A DNA stretch of 64,000 bases from Labilibaculum sp. Its GTDB lineage: Bacteria > Bacteroidota > Bacteroidia > Bacteroidales > Marinifilaceae. The stretch covers positions 1,364,001-1,428,000 of the forward strand of contig NZ_OY761461.1 of NCBI RefSeq assembly GCF_963664555.1, read 5' to 3'. Under the pieces are notes generated by a model. That model was not told the DNA's origin. It worked only from the letters and a program-made list of their open reading frames with translations, and made no database searches. The position numbers and the translations under genes are program-made. This document shows, piece by piece, positions 16,747-27,082 of the stretch. The first letter of the stretch is position 1. Every line of letters begins with the position of its first letter.

Positions 16747-18480
16747 TTATTCTTCATTAGTACCTTTTTCATAAGCATCGATTCCTGAGGTTAAATAAAC
16801 AAGAGGGGCATTCCAGTTAATGGCAATTTCATTTGTTGAATAACTACATTGCTCATCAGCATAGGATTTAGCAGGATATGAGGATCTAATCACATCAGAA
16901 CCACAATCGTTGGGAACAACTAAATTTGGACCACCAACCAAAAAACCAGGTACAGGTTCCTGAACAGAATCGGCAGCAGATGGTCTATGATGAATATTCA
17001 TTGGATTCAAAGAACCAAACCCTGTCACAAAGCAATAAGCAGTTGCATTTCGGCCAAGCAAATAGTCTAAACTCTCTCTTGCTGAGTTCAGGTATTTGGA
17101 ATTCTTTGTTATTTGGTATGCAAGTAATTTCATCATTCCTTGATTGGCAAATTCTGAATTACTTCCCCATTCGTATTTCTCAATAGCGATTCTATATGGT
17201 GAATTGTTTTCAATCTCAATTAGTTGATCGATGTTCTTTAAAAAAACATTTTGCAATTCGGAGTATTCACCTTTCATATCAGAAGTTAGTAATGAAATTA
17301 CGCCTAAGGTATTTACATCCCGCCATCCTGGAGTTGTAATATTAATATCATCGTTTTTGTGATGTTGATTATACTCATTGTTGGATGTTGCCAGATATAA
17401 TTCGGCAGATGCCCAATACCACTCATCACTTAAATTAATATCGTCGTAGGCTCCTGTATTAATATCTGATGCTTGTTCATATAATAGATTGGGGTTTTTA
17501 ATCGCCCAATTCCATGCTTTTTCTGATTGAATTAAACAAGAATCAGCCAAACCAGGTAAGCTTGAATTAAAATTGGAGAATAGACGGGAAGCATAAGCCA
17601 TTGTTGCAGCAAAATCGAGAGTTGCTGCCGTACTTTTTTGGACCAAATATCTCTTGTTTATGGCATCGTTTGGCATTACAAAACCTTCGAAGTTTTTGGT
17701 GGTTAGTTTGTGATAAACTCCACCATCAAAAGAATCCTGCATTGTCATCATCCATCTCAGATTGTACAATGCTTCGTCCAAAATATCAGGAATTTCGTTA
17801 TTTGATTCCGGAATGTTCAAGTTTACTTCATTGAAGTATTCCAGAAAGGAATTGTAAGCAAATAGTAAAGTGTAGGTTGATATGCTGCTGTTAACGATGT
17901 ATTTGTTGTAATCTCCGGCATCGTACCATCCTTTAGGGGATGAAACAATGCTGTTTTCAGGATGATTTTTATCTGCAGCAGAAGAGTGATAATAAACAAT
18001 TGTATCGGGATGACCTTCAGGGCGAGCCCAAATTCTTCCAAACAAACTGTCAATTTTCATTCCCGAGCGATTCATATAGAAAGACTTAAGCGAAGCTTTT
18101 GAAAGCTCTGCATAAGGTCTTTCTGTTATGATGATTTTGTTTGAGATGATGCTGTCATTTACTACAATATAATACTCTCCCTTATCCGTTAACTCTGAAA
18201 AATCGATGGATTGAACCGTATCGCCGGAAAATGAACAATATTGTTTCGAACCAGTGGCTTTTTCAAGTATGGTTTTACCATTGCTGTTTTTAATTTGAAA
18301 CAGATCGGCACTTGTTCTGAGCATTGCTTTTTTAGGAGCATTGTTCTCATATCCAACTTGATTGGTAAGTATGAGCTGCTCGTTTGCCGGAACAGGCTCA
18401 TCCAATTTTTGGGTACAAGCGGATGCTGTAAATAATACAGAAAGCAGGTATGCGTACATTTTATAGTTCTTGATCTTCAT
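16747..18480 (-). CDS. Family GH9 endoglucanase/exoglucanase, lipoprotein
   Basis: 577 aa with a lipoprotein signal (LFTASAC). A CelD-type Ig-like N-domain (about 35-125, ILTNQVGYENNAPKKAML) precedes the GH9 catalytic barrel. The catalytic Asp pair lies in GWYDAGDYNKYI and the acid Glu in NEIAINWNAP (E551). LGRNATAYCFVTGFGS is the usual GH9 active-site loop. Bacteroidota GH9 enzymes of this form cut beta-1,4- or mixed-linkage glucan. It is 12 bp from the GH94 gene, so the two are likely co-transcribed. Confidence 0.9.
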   Translation of the reverse strand: MKIKNYKMYAYLLSVLFTASACTQKLDEPVPANEQLILTNQVGYENNAPKKAMLRTSADLFQIKNSNGKTILEKATGSKQYCSFSGDTVQSIDFSELTDKGEYYIVVNDSIISNKIIITERPYAELSKASLKSFYMNRSGMKIDSLFGRIWARPEGHPDTIVYYHSSAADKNHPENSIVSSPKGWYDAGDYNKYIVNSSISTYTLLFAYNSFLEYFNEVNLNIPESNNEIPDILDEALYNLRWMMTMQDSFDGGVYHKLTTKNFEGFVMPNDAINKRYLVQKSTAATLDFAATMAYASRLFSNFNSSLPGLADSCLIQSEKAWNWAIKNPNLLYEQASDINTGAYDDINLSDEWYWASAELYLATSNNEYNQHHKNDDINITTPGWRDVNTLGVISLLTSDMKGEYSELQNVFLKNIDQLIEIENNSPYRIAIEKYEWGSNSEFANQGMMKLLAYQITKNSKYLNSARESLDYLLGRNATAYCFVTGFGSLNPMNIHHRPSAADSVQEPVPGFLVGGPNLVVPNDCGSDVIRSSYPAKSYADEQCSYSTNEIAINWNAPLVYLTSGIDAYEKGTNEE

Positions 18481-18492
18481 CTCTGTGTATTG

Positions 18493-20925
18493 TTATCCTA
18501 TAATAACCGTTATTCTATGAGTTCCTGATTTTAAAATTGGAATCATGTTGCCATTCACTGATGTTCCATCAATTTCAATTGATTTTACCCCTTTGTTTTT
18601 CCCATCAGGATTTAAGATTTTAATTTCATAACTTACTCCACGAAATTGACGGGTTACGGTGTATTCTTTCCATTCTTTTGGGACACAAGGATCAATTTTT
18701 AAGCCATCGTAATCTGGTTGAATACCCAAAATGTATTGAGAGATGGCATAGAAATTCCACGATGCAGTTCCGGTCAGCCAGCTGTTTTTTCCTTCGCCTG
18801 GTTTAAAAGCATCTTTTCCGGCTACCATTTGGCAGTATACATAGGGTTCTACCTTGTGTAATTCGCTGATTTCTTCCAAATAGGCTGGGCAAATCTTACG
18901 AAAATATTCCCAGGCCCGATCTCCTCGACCTAAAAGGGTTTCCCCAATAATTATCCATGGATTGTTGTGGCAGAAAATACCTGCGTTTTCTTTATATCCG
19001 GCAGGATAAGTTGAGATTTCACCATATTCAATTTTATATTCGGTGAAGGCCGGATTGTTTAAGACAATTCCAAAAGGAGTATCCAAACGTTCCTTAACGC
19101 TATCAAGAGCCTTTTCCATCAAACCTTCCTCACGGCCAATTTCGGCCATGGTACACCAACCTTGCGATTCAATAAAAATTTTACCTTCTTCGTTTTCTTC
19201 CGATCCCACTTTTTTGCCGTAGTAATCGTACGCTCTTAAAAACCATTCTCCATCCCAGGCATGATCTTTAATTGTTTGAGTCATTGCTTCAACATGCACT
19301 TTGGCTTTATCAGCTTCTATGGTATTGCCAATTCGTTCGCAAAGTTTAATGAATTCTTTTCCATACACTACGAATAATCCAGCAATCATAACCGATTCGG
19401 CAGTCCGTCCTTTTTTATTTCCTGTTGTTTGAAACGATTCGTTTGGATTTGTTGAGAAGCAGTTCAGGTTCAAACAATCATTCCAATCGGCACGACCGAT
19501 TAAAGGCAATTGATGAGGGCCTAAGTTATTGACAACGTGATCGAACGATACTTTTAAGTGATGGAATAAAGACTGTGCTTTCGACTCATCATTATCGAAA
19601 GGAACCATTTCATCCAGAATACTGAAATCACCTGTTTCTTTGATGTAACATGTTACTGATAAGATTAACCATAAAGGATCATCATTAAAATCCCCTCCTA
19701 GGGCATGATTTCCCATTTTTGTTAATGGTTGGTATTGGTGATAACATCCGCCGTCCTCAAATTGGGTGGCAGCAATGTCTAAAATCCGTTGTCTTGCCTC
19801 TGCTGGTATCTGATGAACGAAACCAATGATATCCTGATTGGAATCACGGAATCCCATACCGCGGCCAATTCCGCTTTCGAAGAAACTTGCGCTTCTCGAC
19901 ATGTTAAAGGTAACCATGCACTGGTACTGATTCCAGATGCTAACCATTCTGTTTAGCTCGGGTTCTTTACTTTCCAGATTAAATTTATCAAGTAGTTTAG
20001 ACCAATAGTTTTCTAAATCTGCGAAAGCAGCATTTACTTTCTCTGTTGTATCGAACTGAGCCATCATCGCTTTGGCTTTCGTCTTATTGATAACTCCTTT
20101 AGATGCCCATTTGTCTTCGTCTTTGTTCTCTACATATCCTAAAATGAAAACAAATTCCTTTTCTTCATCTGGTTGTAATTCTACTTCGATATAATGCGAT
20201 GCAACTGGCGACCATCCGTGAGCAATGCTGTTGCTGGCTTTGCCATTTTCAATTGCCTGAGGTTTGTCGAATCCATTGTGCATACCAATAAAGCTTTCAC
20301 GATCGGTATCAAAACCATTAATATCAGAATTTACAGAAAAGAATGCGTAATGATTTCTTCTCTCTTTGTATTCTGTTTTGTGATAAAGAGCAGATCCTTC
20401 AACTTCTACTTCACCAGTTGACAGGTTACGTTGAAAGTTGGTCATGTCATCTTCAGCATTCCACAAACACCATTCAGCAAATGAGAATAGTTTTACTTTT
20501 TTTACTTTGTCTGATTCGTTTTTCAGTTTCAAAAGGTGCACTTCTCCCATATAGTCGAGTGGGATGAAGCAAAGTAAATTTGAAGAAAGTCCATTTTTAC
20601 TACTTAAAAAACGGGTATAACTAAGGCCATGACGGCATTCATATTTATCCAGTTCTGTTTGAGTTGGTTTAAAGCCGGGGTTCCATGTGCACTCCTCATC
20701 TTTTATATAGTAATAACGTCCGCCCATGTCTACAGGAACGTTATTGTAACGATATCTGGTTAATCTTCTAAATTTCGCGTCTTTATAAAAAGTATATCCT
20801 CCCGCTGTGTTTGATATTAACCCAAAAAAATCTTTATTTCCAAGGTAATTAATCCATGGAAATGGAGTTTTTGGTGAGGTAATAACATACTCCTTGTTGG
20901 CATCATCAAAGAAACCGTACTTCAT
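18493..20925 (-). CDS. Family GH94 phosphorylase (cellobiose phosphorylase-like)
   Basis: 810 aa, the usual length of cellobiose phosphorylases. The N-terminal beta-sandwich starts [15 protein letters not shown] and carries [17 protein letters not shown]. The (alpha/alpha)6 barrel has [14 protein letters not shown] and the catalytic Asp in [12 protein letters not shown] (about residue 480). No signal peptide is present, so the enzyme acts in the cytoplasm and converts a beta-gluco-disaccharide plus phosphate to glucose-1-phosphate and glucose. The symporter gene upstream would supply the disaccharide. Other GH94 specificities (chitobiose, laminaribiose) are possible. Confidence 0.9.
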   Translation of the reverse strand: MKYGFFDDANKEYVITSPKTPFPWINYLGNKDFFGLISNTAGGYTFYKDAKFRRLTRYRYNNVPVDMGGRYYYIKDEECTWNPGFKPTQTELDKYECRHGLSYTRFLSSKNGLSSNLLCFIPLDYMGEVHLLKLKNESDKVKKVKLFSFAEWCLWNAEDDMTNFQRNLSTGEVEVEGSALYHKTEYKERRNHYAFFSVNSDINGFDTDRESFIGMHNGFDKPQAIENGKASNSIAHGWSPVASHYIEVELQPDEEKEFVFILGYVENKDEDKWASKGVINKTKAKAMMAQFDTTEKVNAAFADLENYWSKLLDKFNLESKEPELNRMVSIWNQYQCMVTFNMSRSASFFESGIGRGMGFRDSNQDIIGFVHQIPAEARQRILDIAATQFEDGGCYHQYQPLTKMGNHALGGDFNDDPLWLILSVTCYIKETGDFSILDEMVPFDNDESKAQSLFHHLKVSFDHVVNNLGPHQLPLIGRADWNDCLNLNCFSTNPNESFQTTGNKKGRTAESVMIAGLFVVYGKEFIKLCERIGNTIEADKAKVHVEAMTQTIKDHAWDGEWFLRAYDYYGKKVGSEENEEGKIFIESQGWCTMAEIGREEGLMEKALDSVKERLDTPFGIVLNNPAFTEYKIEYGEISTYPAGYKENAGIFCHNNPWIIIGETLLGRGDRAWEYFRKICPAYLEEISELHKVEPYVYCQMVAGKDAFKPGEGKNSWLTGTASWNFYAISQYILGIQPDYDGLKIDPCVPKEWKEYTVTRQFRGVSYEIKILNPDGKNKGVKSIEIDGTSVNGNMIPILKSGTHRITVIIG

Positions 20926-20988
20926 AATACTAATATTAAATTGTTTACTCTTTTAGGTGTTGTTGGCACCAAATTATACTTATATATT

Positions 20989-22593
20989 CTAATTTTTTTC
21001 TCTTGTTCTTCTGTCTGCAAGTTCGAGAGTTATTTCATTCATTTTCGTTTGATTCAATGGATATATTGTCATGAAAATTGCACCTAAAATGGCAATGATC
21101 GCGGGTACCCAACTCATCAACATTGTAATTCCTGGAATTGCTCCCTGAATGGCAGAATAATCTTGTCCGTTGTAATGAAAAGCAGCCAAAATAAAACCGA
21201 TTATTGCACCTGCTATACCACCACCAAATTTGGTGGCAAATGAACCTGCCGAATAGATTAGGCCGGTAGCGCGCCGGCCATTTTTGAATTCAGAATAATC
21301 AGCGGCATCGCCAAGCATAGCAAAAAATAGGGTTGGAAATATTGCTGCAGAAAACTCTGATACAATACCCAAAATAAAGATTGCAATGATGTCGCCCGGG
21401 CCGCAAAATATGATTGATGCATTCACTACTCCTGAGAAAATTAATGCGTAGATGAACAGCTTTTTCTTTCCTAATTTCTTGCTTAAGGGTGCAGTAATCA
21501 TTGCGCCGGCAATAGAAGCAAACATTAATGCAACCATAAAAGATGCAGCTAAAATCTGATTGTGTAAATAATGAGTAAAGTAAATTACTACGATTCCCTG
21601 CTTAATTGAATTGTAGATGCTGAACAACAATCCGATTGTTAATAAGACTAACCAAGGTTTGTTACGGATCAAATCTCTTAAATCTCTCCAAAGATCGCTT
21701 TGCTGCTCTTTGGGGGGGTGAACTCTTTCTTTCGTAGTCCAGAAAGTGATAAACATGAAAAGGACTAAAAAGGCAGACATCACATAAATGGAATAACTAT
21801 ATCCACTTTTTTGGTCGATAATAACAATTTTTTCACTGCTTAGATTTTGTTCGCCTGAAACAATGAACGAATAAGTTTTGTTGGCTTCCATTGAGAAACT
21901 CTTTCCTGTAGTAGGAGAATTAGTCGGATTGTTATTGTTTTCCCAGATAAAGTTTGCAATGCCATCTTTTGTTTTAATGTTTACATTTTCTACATCAGAA
22001 GGAGCAGAGACAGTTACCTGAAATCTATCGGAAGCCAACTCGTTTACACTAATCGTTGGATTGATATTTCCAAAATGTGCAACCAAATAGAGTAAAGCTC
22101 CTTGTACGAGCATTCCGCCGGCAAAAGCCCCCACCATTCTGTACGATCCAATACTTGTTCTCTCTTTGTCATCACCTGTCATTACCGCCATTAATGCGCC
22201 GTAAGGAATATTGTTGGCGGTATAAACTAATGTGAAAATGATATAAGTTGTATAGGCATATATTATTTTGCCCGTAGGACCTAGATTTGGAGCAGTGAAA
22301 AGAAGAGAAAGAATTACGCCTAATGGTATTGCTGTAAACAATATCCAAGGTCGAAACTTACCATACTTCGTATTTGTTCTATCGCCGGCAATTCCCATTA
22401 GAACATCGCTAATGCCATCTGAAAGACGGGCAATTAACATTAGTAAACCTACAGCAGCTGGATTTATCCCAAAAACATCAGTGTAGAATATGAATAGAAA
22501 AGTTGCTACACCTCTCCAGGCTATATTGGCAGCACCATCGCCAAGAGCGTAACCAAGTTTTTCTTTAAAAGATATTTTAGTAGAATCTGACAT
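20989..22593 (-). CDS. GPH-family (MelB-type) sugar:cation symporter
   Basis: 534 aa with 12 predicted membrane helices; it begins EKLGYALGDGAANI with the family motif region LMLIARLSDGISDVLMG and DRTNTKYGKFRPWI. An insert of about 85 mostly polar residues (NINPTISVNEL to DQKSGY) sits between helices 5 and 6, on the periplasmic side by topology, which ordinary GPH transporters lack. It likely imports cellobiose or a related disaccharide for the GH94 enzyme encoded 63 bp downstream. Confidence 0.88.
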   Translation of the reverse strand: MSDSTKISFKEKLGYALGDGAANIAWRGVATFLFIFYTDVFGINPAAVGLLMLIARLSDGISDVLMGIAGDRTNTKYGKFRPWILFTAIPLGVILSLLFTAPNLGPTGKIIYAYTTYIIFTLVYTANNIPYGALMAVMTGDDKERTSIGSYRMVGAFAGGMLVQGALLYLVAHFGNINPTISVNELASDRFQVTVSAPSDVENVNIKTKDGIANFIWENNNNPTNSPTTGKSFSMEANKTYSFIVSGEQNLSSEKIVIIDQKSGYSYSIYVMSAFLVLFMFITFWTTKERVHPPKEQQSDLWRDLRDLIRNKPWLVLLTIGLLFSIYNSIKQGIVVIYFTHYLHNQILAASFMVALMFASIAGAMITAPLSKKLGKKKLFIYALIFSGVVNASIIFCGPGDIIAIFILGIVSEFSAAIFPTLFFAMLGDAADYSEFKNGRRATGLIYSAGSFATKFGGGIAGAIIGFILAAFHYNGQDYSAIQGAIPGITMLMSWVPAIIAILGAIFMTIYPLNQTKMNEITLELADRRTREKN

Positions 22594-22602
22594 TTTTATT
22601 TT

Positions 22603-23343
22603 TTAGACTGTGAAATCAAATAATTCCTTTTTTGTTTTTTCATAAACCTCTCTGCTGAATACATAAAGGCGTGCTGGTTTATGAGCAACTCCTGTTTGTT
22701 TTTCATCCGTAGGAATCAAATATTTCATGCGGGCAATTTTTTTTCTGAAATTTCTCTTGTCCAACTCAGTGCTTAATATCACCTCGTATATGTTTTGTAG
22801 CTGTGTCAGACTAAATTTTTCAGGAAGCAATTCAAAACCGATTGGTTCTTGCTTAATTTTATTTCGTAACGCAATTAAAGCTTCCTCCAGAATTTGATTG
22901 TGATCGAATGCCAGTTCTCCAACTTCTGATACAGGAACCCATTTCACATTTCTGCCTTTCCACTCTAAAGTAATATTCTGTGTTGCCAGAAGGGCAAAAT
23001 ATCCAATTGATACAATTCTTTTATCAGGGTCTCTGCCATCGTGAATTAACCATCTTCTGTCGTTCTCCTTTTTTAATCTGTCGGGATGTGCAAATGTTTT
23101 GAATTGATCAAGGAATACATTTTTTAAACCTGTTAAGTCAAATAAGACACGATAAGCTGCCTGCTCAATGGTTTCATCTTCATAGATGTGATTTCCTGTT
23201 AATGTTAAATCTGTAAATTCGGGCTGTCCTGTAGAATTATTAGTAAGTGTTCTATCTACAAGTAGAACTTGAAGTTCTTGTCCATTGTATCCGAATATTA
23301 CGCAATCTACAGATATGTAATCGTTAAGTGGTCTGCCTGGCAT
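22603..23343 (-). CDS. Nudix-domain transcriptional regulator (NrtR/AraR-like)
   Basis: 246 aa. A Nudix-like N-domain (about 8-150) is followed by a winged-helix C-domain (about 160-235: FSLTQLQNIYEVILSTELDKRNFRKKIARM). The Nudix box is broken: where REUxEExGU is expected it reads RVLFDLTGL, so hydrolase activity is unlikely and the fold probably senses a sugar or nucleotide ligand. Such proteins control sugar loci in Bacteroidota. It is the first gene of the locus, 9 bp before the symporter. Confidence 0.85.
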   Translation of the reverse strand: MPGRPLNDYISVDCVIFGYNGQELQVLLVDRTLTNNSTGQPEFTDLTLTGNHIYEDETIEQAAYRVLFDLTGLKNVFLDQFKTFAHPDRLKKENDRRWLIHDGRDPDKRIVSIGYFALLATQNITLEWKGRNVKWVPVSEVGELAFDHNQILEEALIALRNKIKQEPIGFELLPEKFSLTQLQNIYEVILSTELDKRNFRKKIARMKYLIPTDEKQTGVAHKPARLYVFSREVYEKTKKELFDFTV

Positions 23344-23641
23344 CTTTATAGTTGGGGGTTATATCTTATTTTTTTAATTAAGTGTTAAAGCAACACTAAC
23401 TATATTTGATGCTAATGTAAATCCTTTTTTAGAAAAATCAAAAAATGATTTATGTCTTTTTCGAAATCGTATGCGGCAGAGGTTGTATAAAGTACACTAA
23501 GTTGGTCTGTTTTTCGGCCTTTTAGGATGTTGGTTCTTTTTTATCAAAAAAGCTTATTTATAACAGGTATAAATAATATTGATTTCAGATTGAGGGAAGG
23601 AATCAAAACGGAGAATAGTAAAAATAAAATTTATTTTTTCA

Positions 23642-26038
23642 TTATTGGACTGTAGTTAGCTGGTTATTTTTGTTGAGACATTTATTGATTGCATCCAATA
23701 GTGTGTTTTTTCCTACCGGTTTTGAAAGATAGAGGTCGCAGCCGGTGGATAATATCTTTTCCCGATCACCAGACATTGCATATGCTGTTTGTGCAATAAT
23801 TGGAAGTTCCGGTTTTATATTTTTTATTAGTTTTGTGGCTTCGTATCCATTCATTACAGGCATATTGATATCCATTAACAGTAAATCAATTTTTTCTATC
23901 TTTTTGCAATAATCTACAGCCTCTCTGCCATTTTTAGCCCGAATGCATTTGGCGTTTTCTTTGCCAAGTATTTCTGCCAAGTATGAATAACTTGAATCGT
24001 CGTCTTCGGCAATAAGAATTGTTTTTCCTTTCAGATTGAGTTTTTGCTGAAAAGTGCCATTGGTATGAATTTGTTTTGCATCTTCCAAATAAACAGGAAT
24101 TGTAAAAAAGAAGGATGCTCCTTTTCCTATTTCAGATTCAACCCATATTTCACCACCTAATAAATTAATTAATCGTTTGCATATGGTTAATCCTAAGCCG
24201 GTTCCGCCATATGTTCTGGTTTGAGATTCATCGACCTGTCTAAATACTTCGAAAATTAATTCCTGTTTATCAGCTGGAATGCCAATTCCAGAATCAGTAA
24301 CATAAAATTTCAGCATTGGAATTTGATTCTGGATATATGCATAACAGCCAAATTCAACGCTTCCCGAATTGGTGAATTTTAGAGCATTTTTTAAAAGGTT
24401 AAGTAAAACCTGTTTAATTCTATTTTGATCTGAATTTAAGATGGGGTAAATGTTTCCCTGATTAGTGTTCATTTTGAGCTTAATCTCTTCTTTTCCCAAA
24501 ATTAGCCGCTCATTTTTAATGATGAATTGCACTTCATCCAGCATGGATTGGATTGAAAATGGTTCATTCTCAATTCTAATATCGCCTGTTTCTATTAAAG
24601 AGATATCAAAAAGATCTTCAATAAGAGCTAATAAGTTATTACCGCTCTTGTTTATTATTTTATTAAAATTAAGAATATTTTTCATGTTTGAATTCTCATT
24701 AATAAGTTCCGAAAATCCGATTACTGCATTTAGTGGAGTTCTCAATTCATGCGACATACTTGCTAAAAAAGTCGATTTTATCCGGTCACTTTTTTCAGCA
24801 TCTTCCTTGGCTGCAATTAAAGCTTCGGTAAGATTTTTTCTTTGCGTAATATCTTCGATCATGGCCAAATGACATGGTTTCCCTTCCGTTTCAAAATCAA
24901 CTTTTGCTACAGTTAGCTTAATCCACCTGCAGTACCCCTTTGGTTGTATCAATCTTTTTTCAATGGTATAATTTGTAATGGTGCCTGCCATTAATGATTT
25001 CATTTGATGCAAATCTTGCTCTATGTCATCAGGATGTGTTATTGATTTCCAATTGATTTTAGACAATTGCTTTTTGGAGTATCCAGTAATCTCGCAATAT
25101 TTGGAATTCACACGAAAAAACATTCCGTCGTTAGAATTCACCAAAGCTATGCCAAGAGGAGCTCTTTCAAAGATATTTTGAAATTTTTCTTCATTTATTT
25201 TATTTGATTTTTCGGCATTTTTTCGTTTGGTAATATCCGTAATAAAGCCTTCCAGGGATATCAAACGATCTCCTTCGAACACACCACGGCCACGTTCCCA
25301 AATCCAATGAATTTCGCCATTTTTATTTCGAATGGGATATTCTTCTAAGAATGCTTCTTTACGCTCTAAGGTTTTCTGCCATTTTTCCCATAAAAAGTCC
25401 TGGTACTTAGGTAGAATAATTTGATTGAAATTAATTTTCTTTTCGTCCATTAAATCTTTGGCTGTGTAACCGGTGATATCCTTGCATCCCTCGCTGACAT
25501 ACTCCATTTTCCAATCTTTGTTGTTTGCACATCGGTATACAAAACCAGGAAGATTATCAAGCAAGGTTTCCATCTTACGGTTGCTTTCTTCCAATTCGGA
25601 CATTTTAATTTCAATGTACGCGTTTAGCTCTTTGTTTTCCTTTCTCAATTTATCTTCCGCATCTTTAATACGAAGCATAACATTCAACTGCGCGATTAAT
25701 TCTTCTTCTTCAATTGGTGTTGAAAGAACTGCATTTGCTCCCATTTTTAATCCTTTAATCTTGCTCTTTTTATCGCCACTTATGGAATTAATCAGAATGA
25801 TTGGAATGTGTTTTGTTTCAGCTTCTTCTTTTAATTTTTCACACGTTTCAAAACCATCCATCCCCGACATCATAATATCTAGAATAATAGCGTCAGGCTG
25901 TTCTTTTTTTGCCATTTCGATTCCGTCTAAACCTGACGCGCATGTTACGAATGAACAAGTGGAATAGCACTTTTTGTGTATCGTTCGGTAAACTGTTAAA
26001 TTATCGTTATTGTCGTCGATAGCTAGAATCTTTTTCAT
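23642..26038 (-). CDS. Hybrid histidine kinase, REC-PAS-PAS-HisKA-HATPase-REC
   Basis: About 798 aa from ATG 26038 (MKKILAIDDN), preferred over 26092. Domains in order are receiver (acceptor Asp in IILDIMM), coiled coil, two PAS/PAC modules, HisKA with His in SHELRTPLNAVIGF (about residue 428), HATPase with GIGIP and GGTGLGL boxes, and a second receiver (LLLMDINMPVMNGYEA). No membrane helix is seen, so it is a cytoplasmic sensor. It is not clearly linked to the sugar locus: 298 bp separate them, in which I see no gene or clear hairpin. Confidence 0.93.
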   Translation of the reverse strand: MKKILAIDDNNDNLTVYRTIHKKCYSTCSFVTCASGLDGIEMAKKEQPDAIILDIMMSGMDGFETCEKLKEEAETKHIPIILINSISGDKKSKIKGLKMGANAVLSTPIEEEELIAQLNVMLRIKDAEDKLRKENKELNAYIEIKMSELEESNRKMETLLDNLPGFVYRCANNKDWKMEYVSEGCKDITGYTAKDLMDEKKINFNQIILPKYQDFLWEKWQKTLERKEAFLEEYPIRNKNGEIHWIWERGRGVFEGDRLISLEGFITDITKRKNAEKSNKINEEKFQNIFERAPLGIALVNSNDGMFFRVNSKYCEITGYSKKQLSKINWKSITHPDDIEQDLHQMKSLMAGTITNYTIEKRLIQPKGYCRWIKLTVAKVDFETEGKPCHLAMIEDITQRKNLTEALIAAKEDAEKSDRIKSTFLASMSHELRTPLNAVIGFSELINENSNMKNILNFNKIINKSGNNLLALIEDLFDISLIETGDIRIENEPFSIQSMLDEVQFIIKNERLILGKEEIKLKMNTNQGNIYPILNSDQNRIKQVLLNLLKNALKFTNSGSVEFGCYAYIQNQIPMLKFYVTDSGIGIPADKQELIFEVFRQVDESQTRTYGGTGLGLTICKRLINLLGGEIWVESEIGKGASFFFTIPVYLEDAKQIHTNGTFQQKLNLKGKTILIAEDDDSSYSYLAEILGKENAKCIRAKNGREAVDYCKKIEKIDLLLMDINMPVMNGYEATKLIKNIKPELPIIAQTAYAMSGDREKILSTGCDLYLSKPVGKNTLLDAINKCLNKNNQLTTVQ

Positions 26039-26524
26039 AGGATTAAATAAAGAAGTTTTCAATTTTAGATAGCATCTTAAACTGCCAACCAACTCCGCTA
26101 TCTAATTATTACAATCAGTTTCAAGATTGCAGCTTTACCTTCAATCATCGCGCCAGCAGTGAGAGTGATAACTGGAATGTGTTGTATTTTTATATCAGAC
26201 TTAATTTAACTTACTGCTTCAGTAGTGTCTATTCTAGGAAAAACAGATAGTTTCCTCGAGTATAAAAGAAAACGATGTGTAAAATAGAAACTTCAAAAAC
26301 ACTACTAAAAATCGTTATTATTGTGTTAATAAACAATATAAATAGTCTTGGTTTGTTAAATAAAATGGAAATATGGGCAAGTGAAAAATAGATGTATTAA
26401 ATGCAAACGATATCTTTCAATTTCTATCTAAAATTGACTGTTTATCCTGTTAAAGATGATTGGGAAATAAGTACCTTTGGTTTTATTCATTACATTAATT
26501 CATAAAAACAAAATAAAAGCGCGT

Positions 26525-26705
26525 ATGATAAATGAAATTGTAAGAGTTCATGATAAATTTTCTGTAGAGATTAAATTGGGGTATGAGCCTCGTAAAGATC
26601 GAAAGGTGAGTGAGTTTTCCATAAAAACCTGGCTTTTTATACCTAGTGGTTTGGATATTAATTCGTCTACCTATACAAAAGAGGACTTTTACAACGATTT
26701 TATAT
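26525..26705 (+). pseudogene. 5' fragment of a host gene interrupted by the prophage
   Basis: The frame starts at ATG 26525 (MINEIVRVHDKF; an ATG at 26477 is also in frame) and reads to YTKEDFYNDFI before entering phage DNA, where it stops within one codon. Joining it to 62754 onward after removing one TATAT gives ...FYNDFIFNSNIRLITPTYLLRD in one frame. About 60 codons remain here. The family is not recognised. The 26093-26524 stretch upstream shows no other gene. Confidence 0.85.
26701..26705. repeat. Target-site duplication, left copy (TATAT)
   Basis: Identical to 62754-62758. Flanking bases differ on both sides, so the duplication is exactly 5 bp, the length made by Mu transposition. Confidence 0.85.
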
Positions 26706-26718
26706 AAGGGGTATTACC

Positions 26719-26822
26719 AATCGGGCAAAAAATTAAAGTTGCGTTAAATCGTGTGAATCCTTTTGGTGGTGGGAGTTGTGGGCTTTTTTAAGAGGTTTTA
26801 AGGTAATAACAAATCGCGCAAA
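26719..26822 (+). repeat. Three transposase-site-like repeats at the left boundary
   Basis: AATCGGGCAAA (26719-26729), AATCGTGTGAA (26747-26757) and AATCGCGCAAA (26812-26822) face inward. They match the repeats at the other end in reverse orientation, as MuA binding sites do. The 26706-27082 stretch otherwise holds a hairpin and a promoter but no gene. Confidence 0.7.
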
Positions 26823-26926
26823 GCATTGAATATTGATTGAATTAGGATTGAATTATACAAGCACTGATTAAATACATTTAAGGAATGTTGTAACCTTTGA
26901 TATAATTGGACTTAGAGGAAATTAGG

Positions 26927-26966
26927 AAAACGACTATGCGGTTAAATCTGCATGGTCGTTTTTTTG
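26927..26966 (+). terminator. Terminator-like hairpin in the phage end
   Basis: Arms AACGAC-ATGC and GCAT-GTCGTT, each with one bulge, are followed by seven T. No ORF precedes it inside the phage, so it may shield the late genes from host transcription or end a short RNA. Confidence 0.55.
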
Positions 26967-27056
26967 TGTTTAAATGTTGAAAAGGTGGCAATGCATTACA
27001 AAAAAGTGTACAAAATAGGTTACAGTTTTTTATTCTTAAAAGATGAATATCGTATA

Positions 27057-27064
27057 TATATTTG
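27057..27064 (+). promoter_or_regulatory. Bacteroidota -7 element TATATTTG
   Basis: It matches TAnnTTTG and lies 18 bp before ATG 27083. The TTG at 27062 is inside this element, so the ATG is the better start. A clear -33 TTTG is not seen. Confidence 0.5.
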
Positions 27065-27082
27065 TATAAAACCTACACACAA

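Noticed and set aside
25473..25967. 164-codon plus-strand ORF inside the histidine kinase gene
   Set aside because: It lies antisense to clear REC and PAS domains and is hydrophobic low-complexity sequence.
26477..26707. Intact 76-aa host gene
   Set aside because: Its stop codon is made by phage end sequence; the frame continues at 62754 after removal of the prophage.
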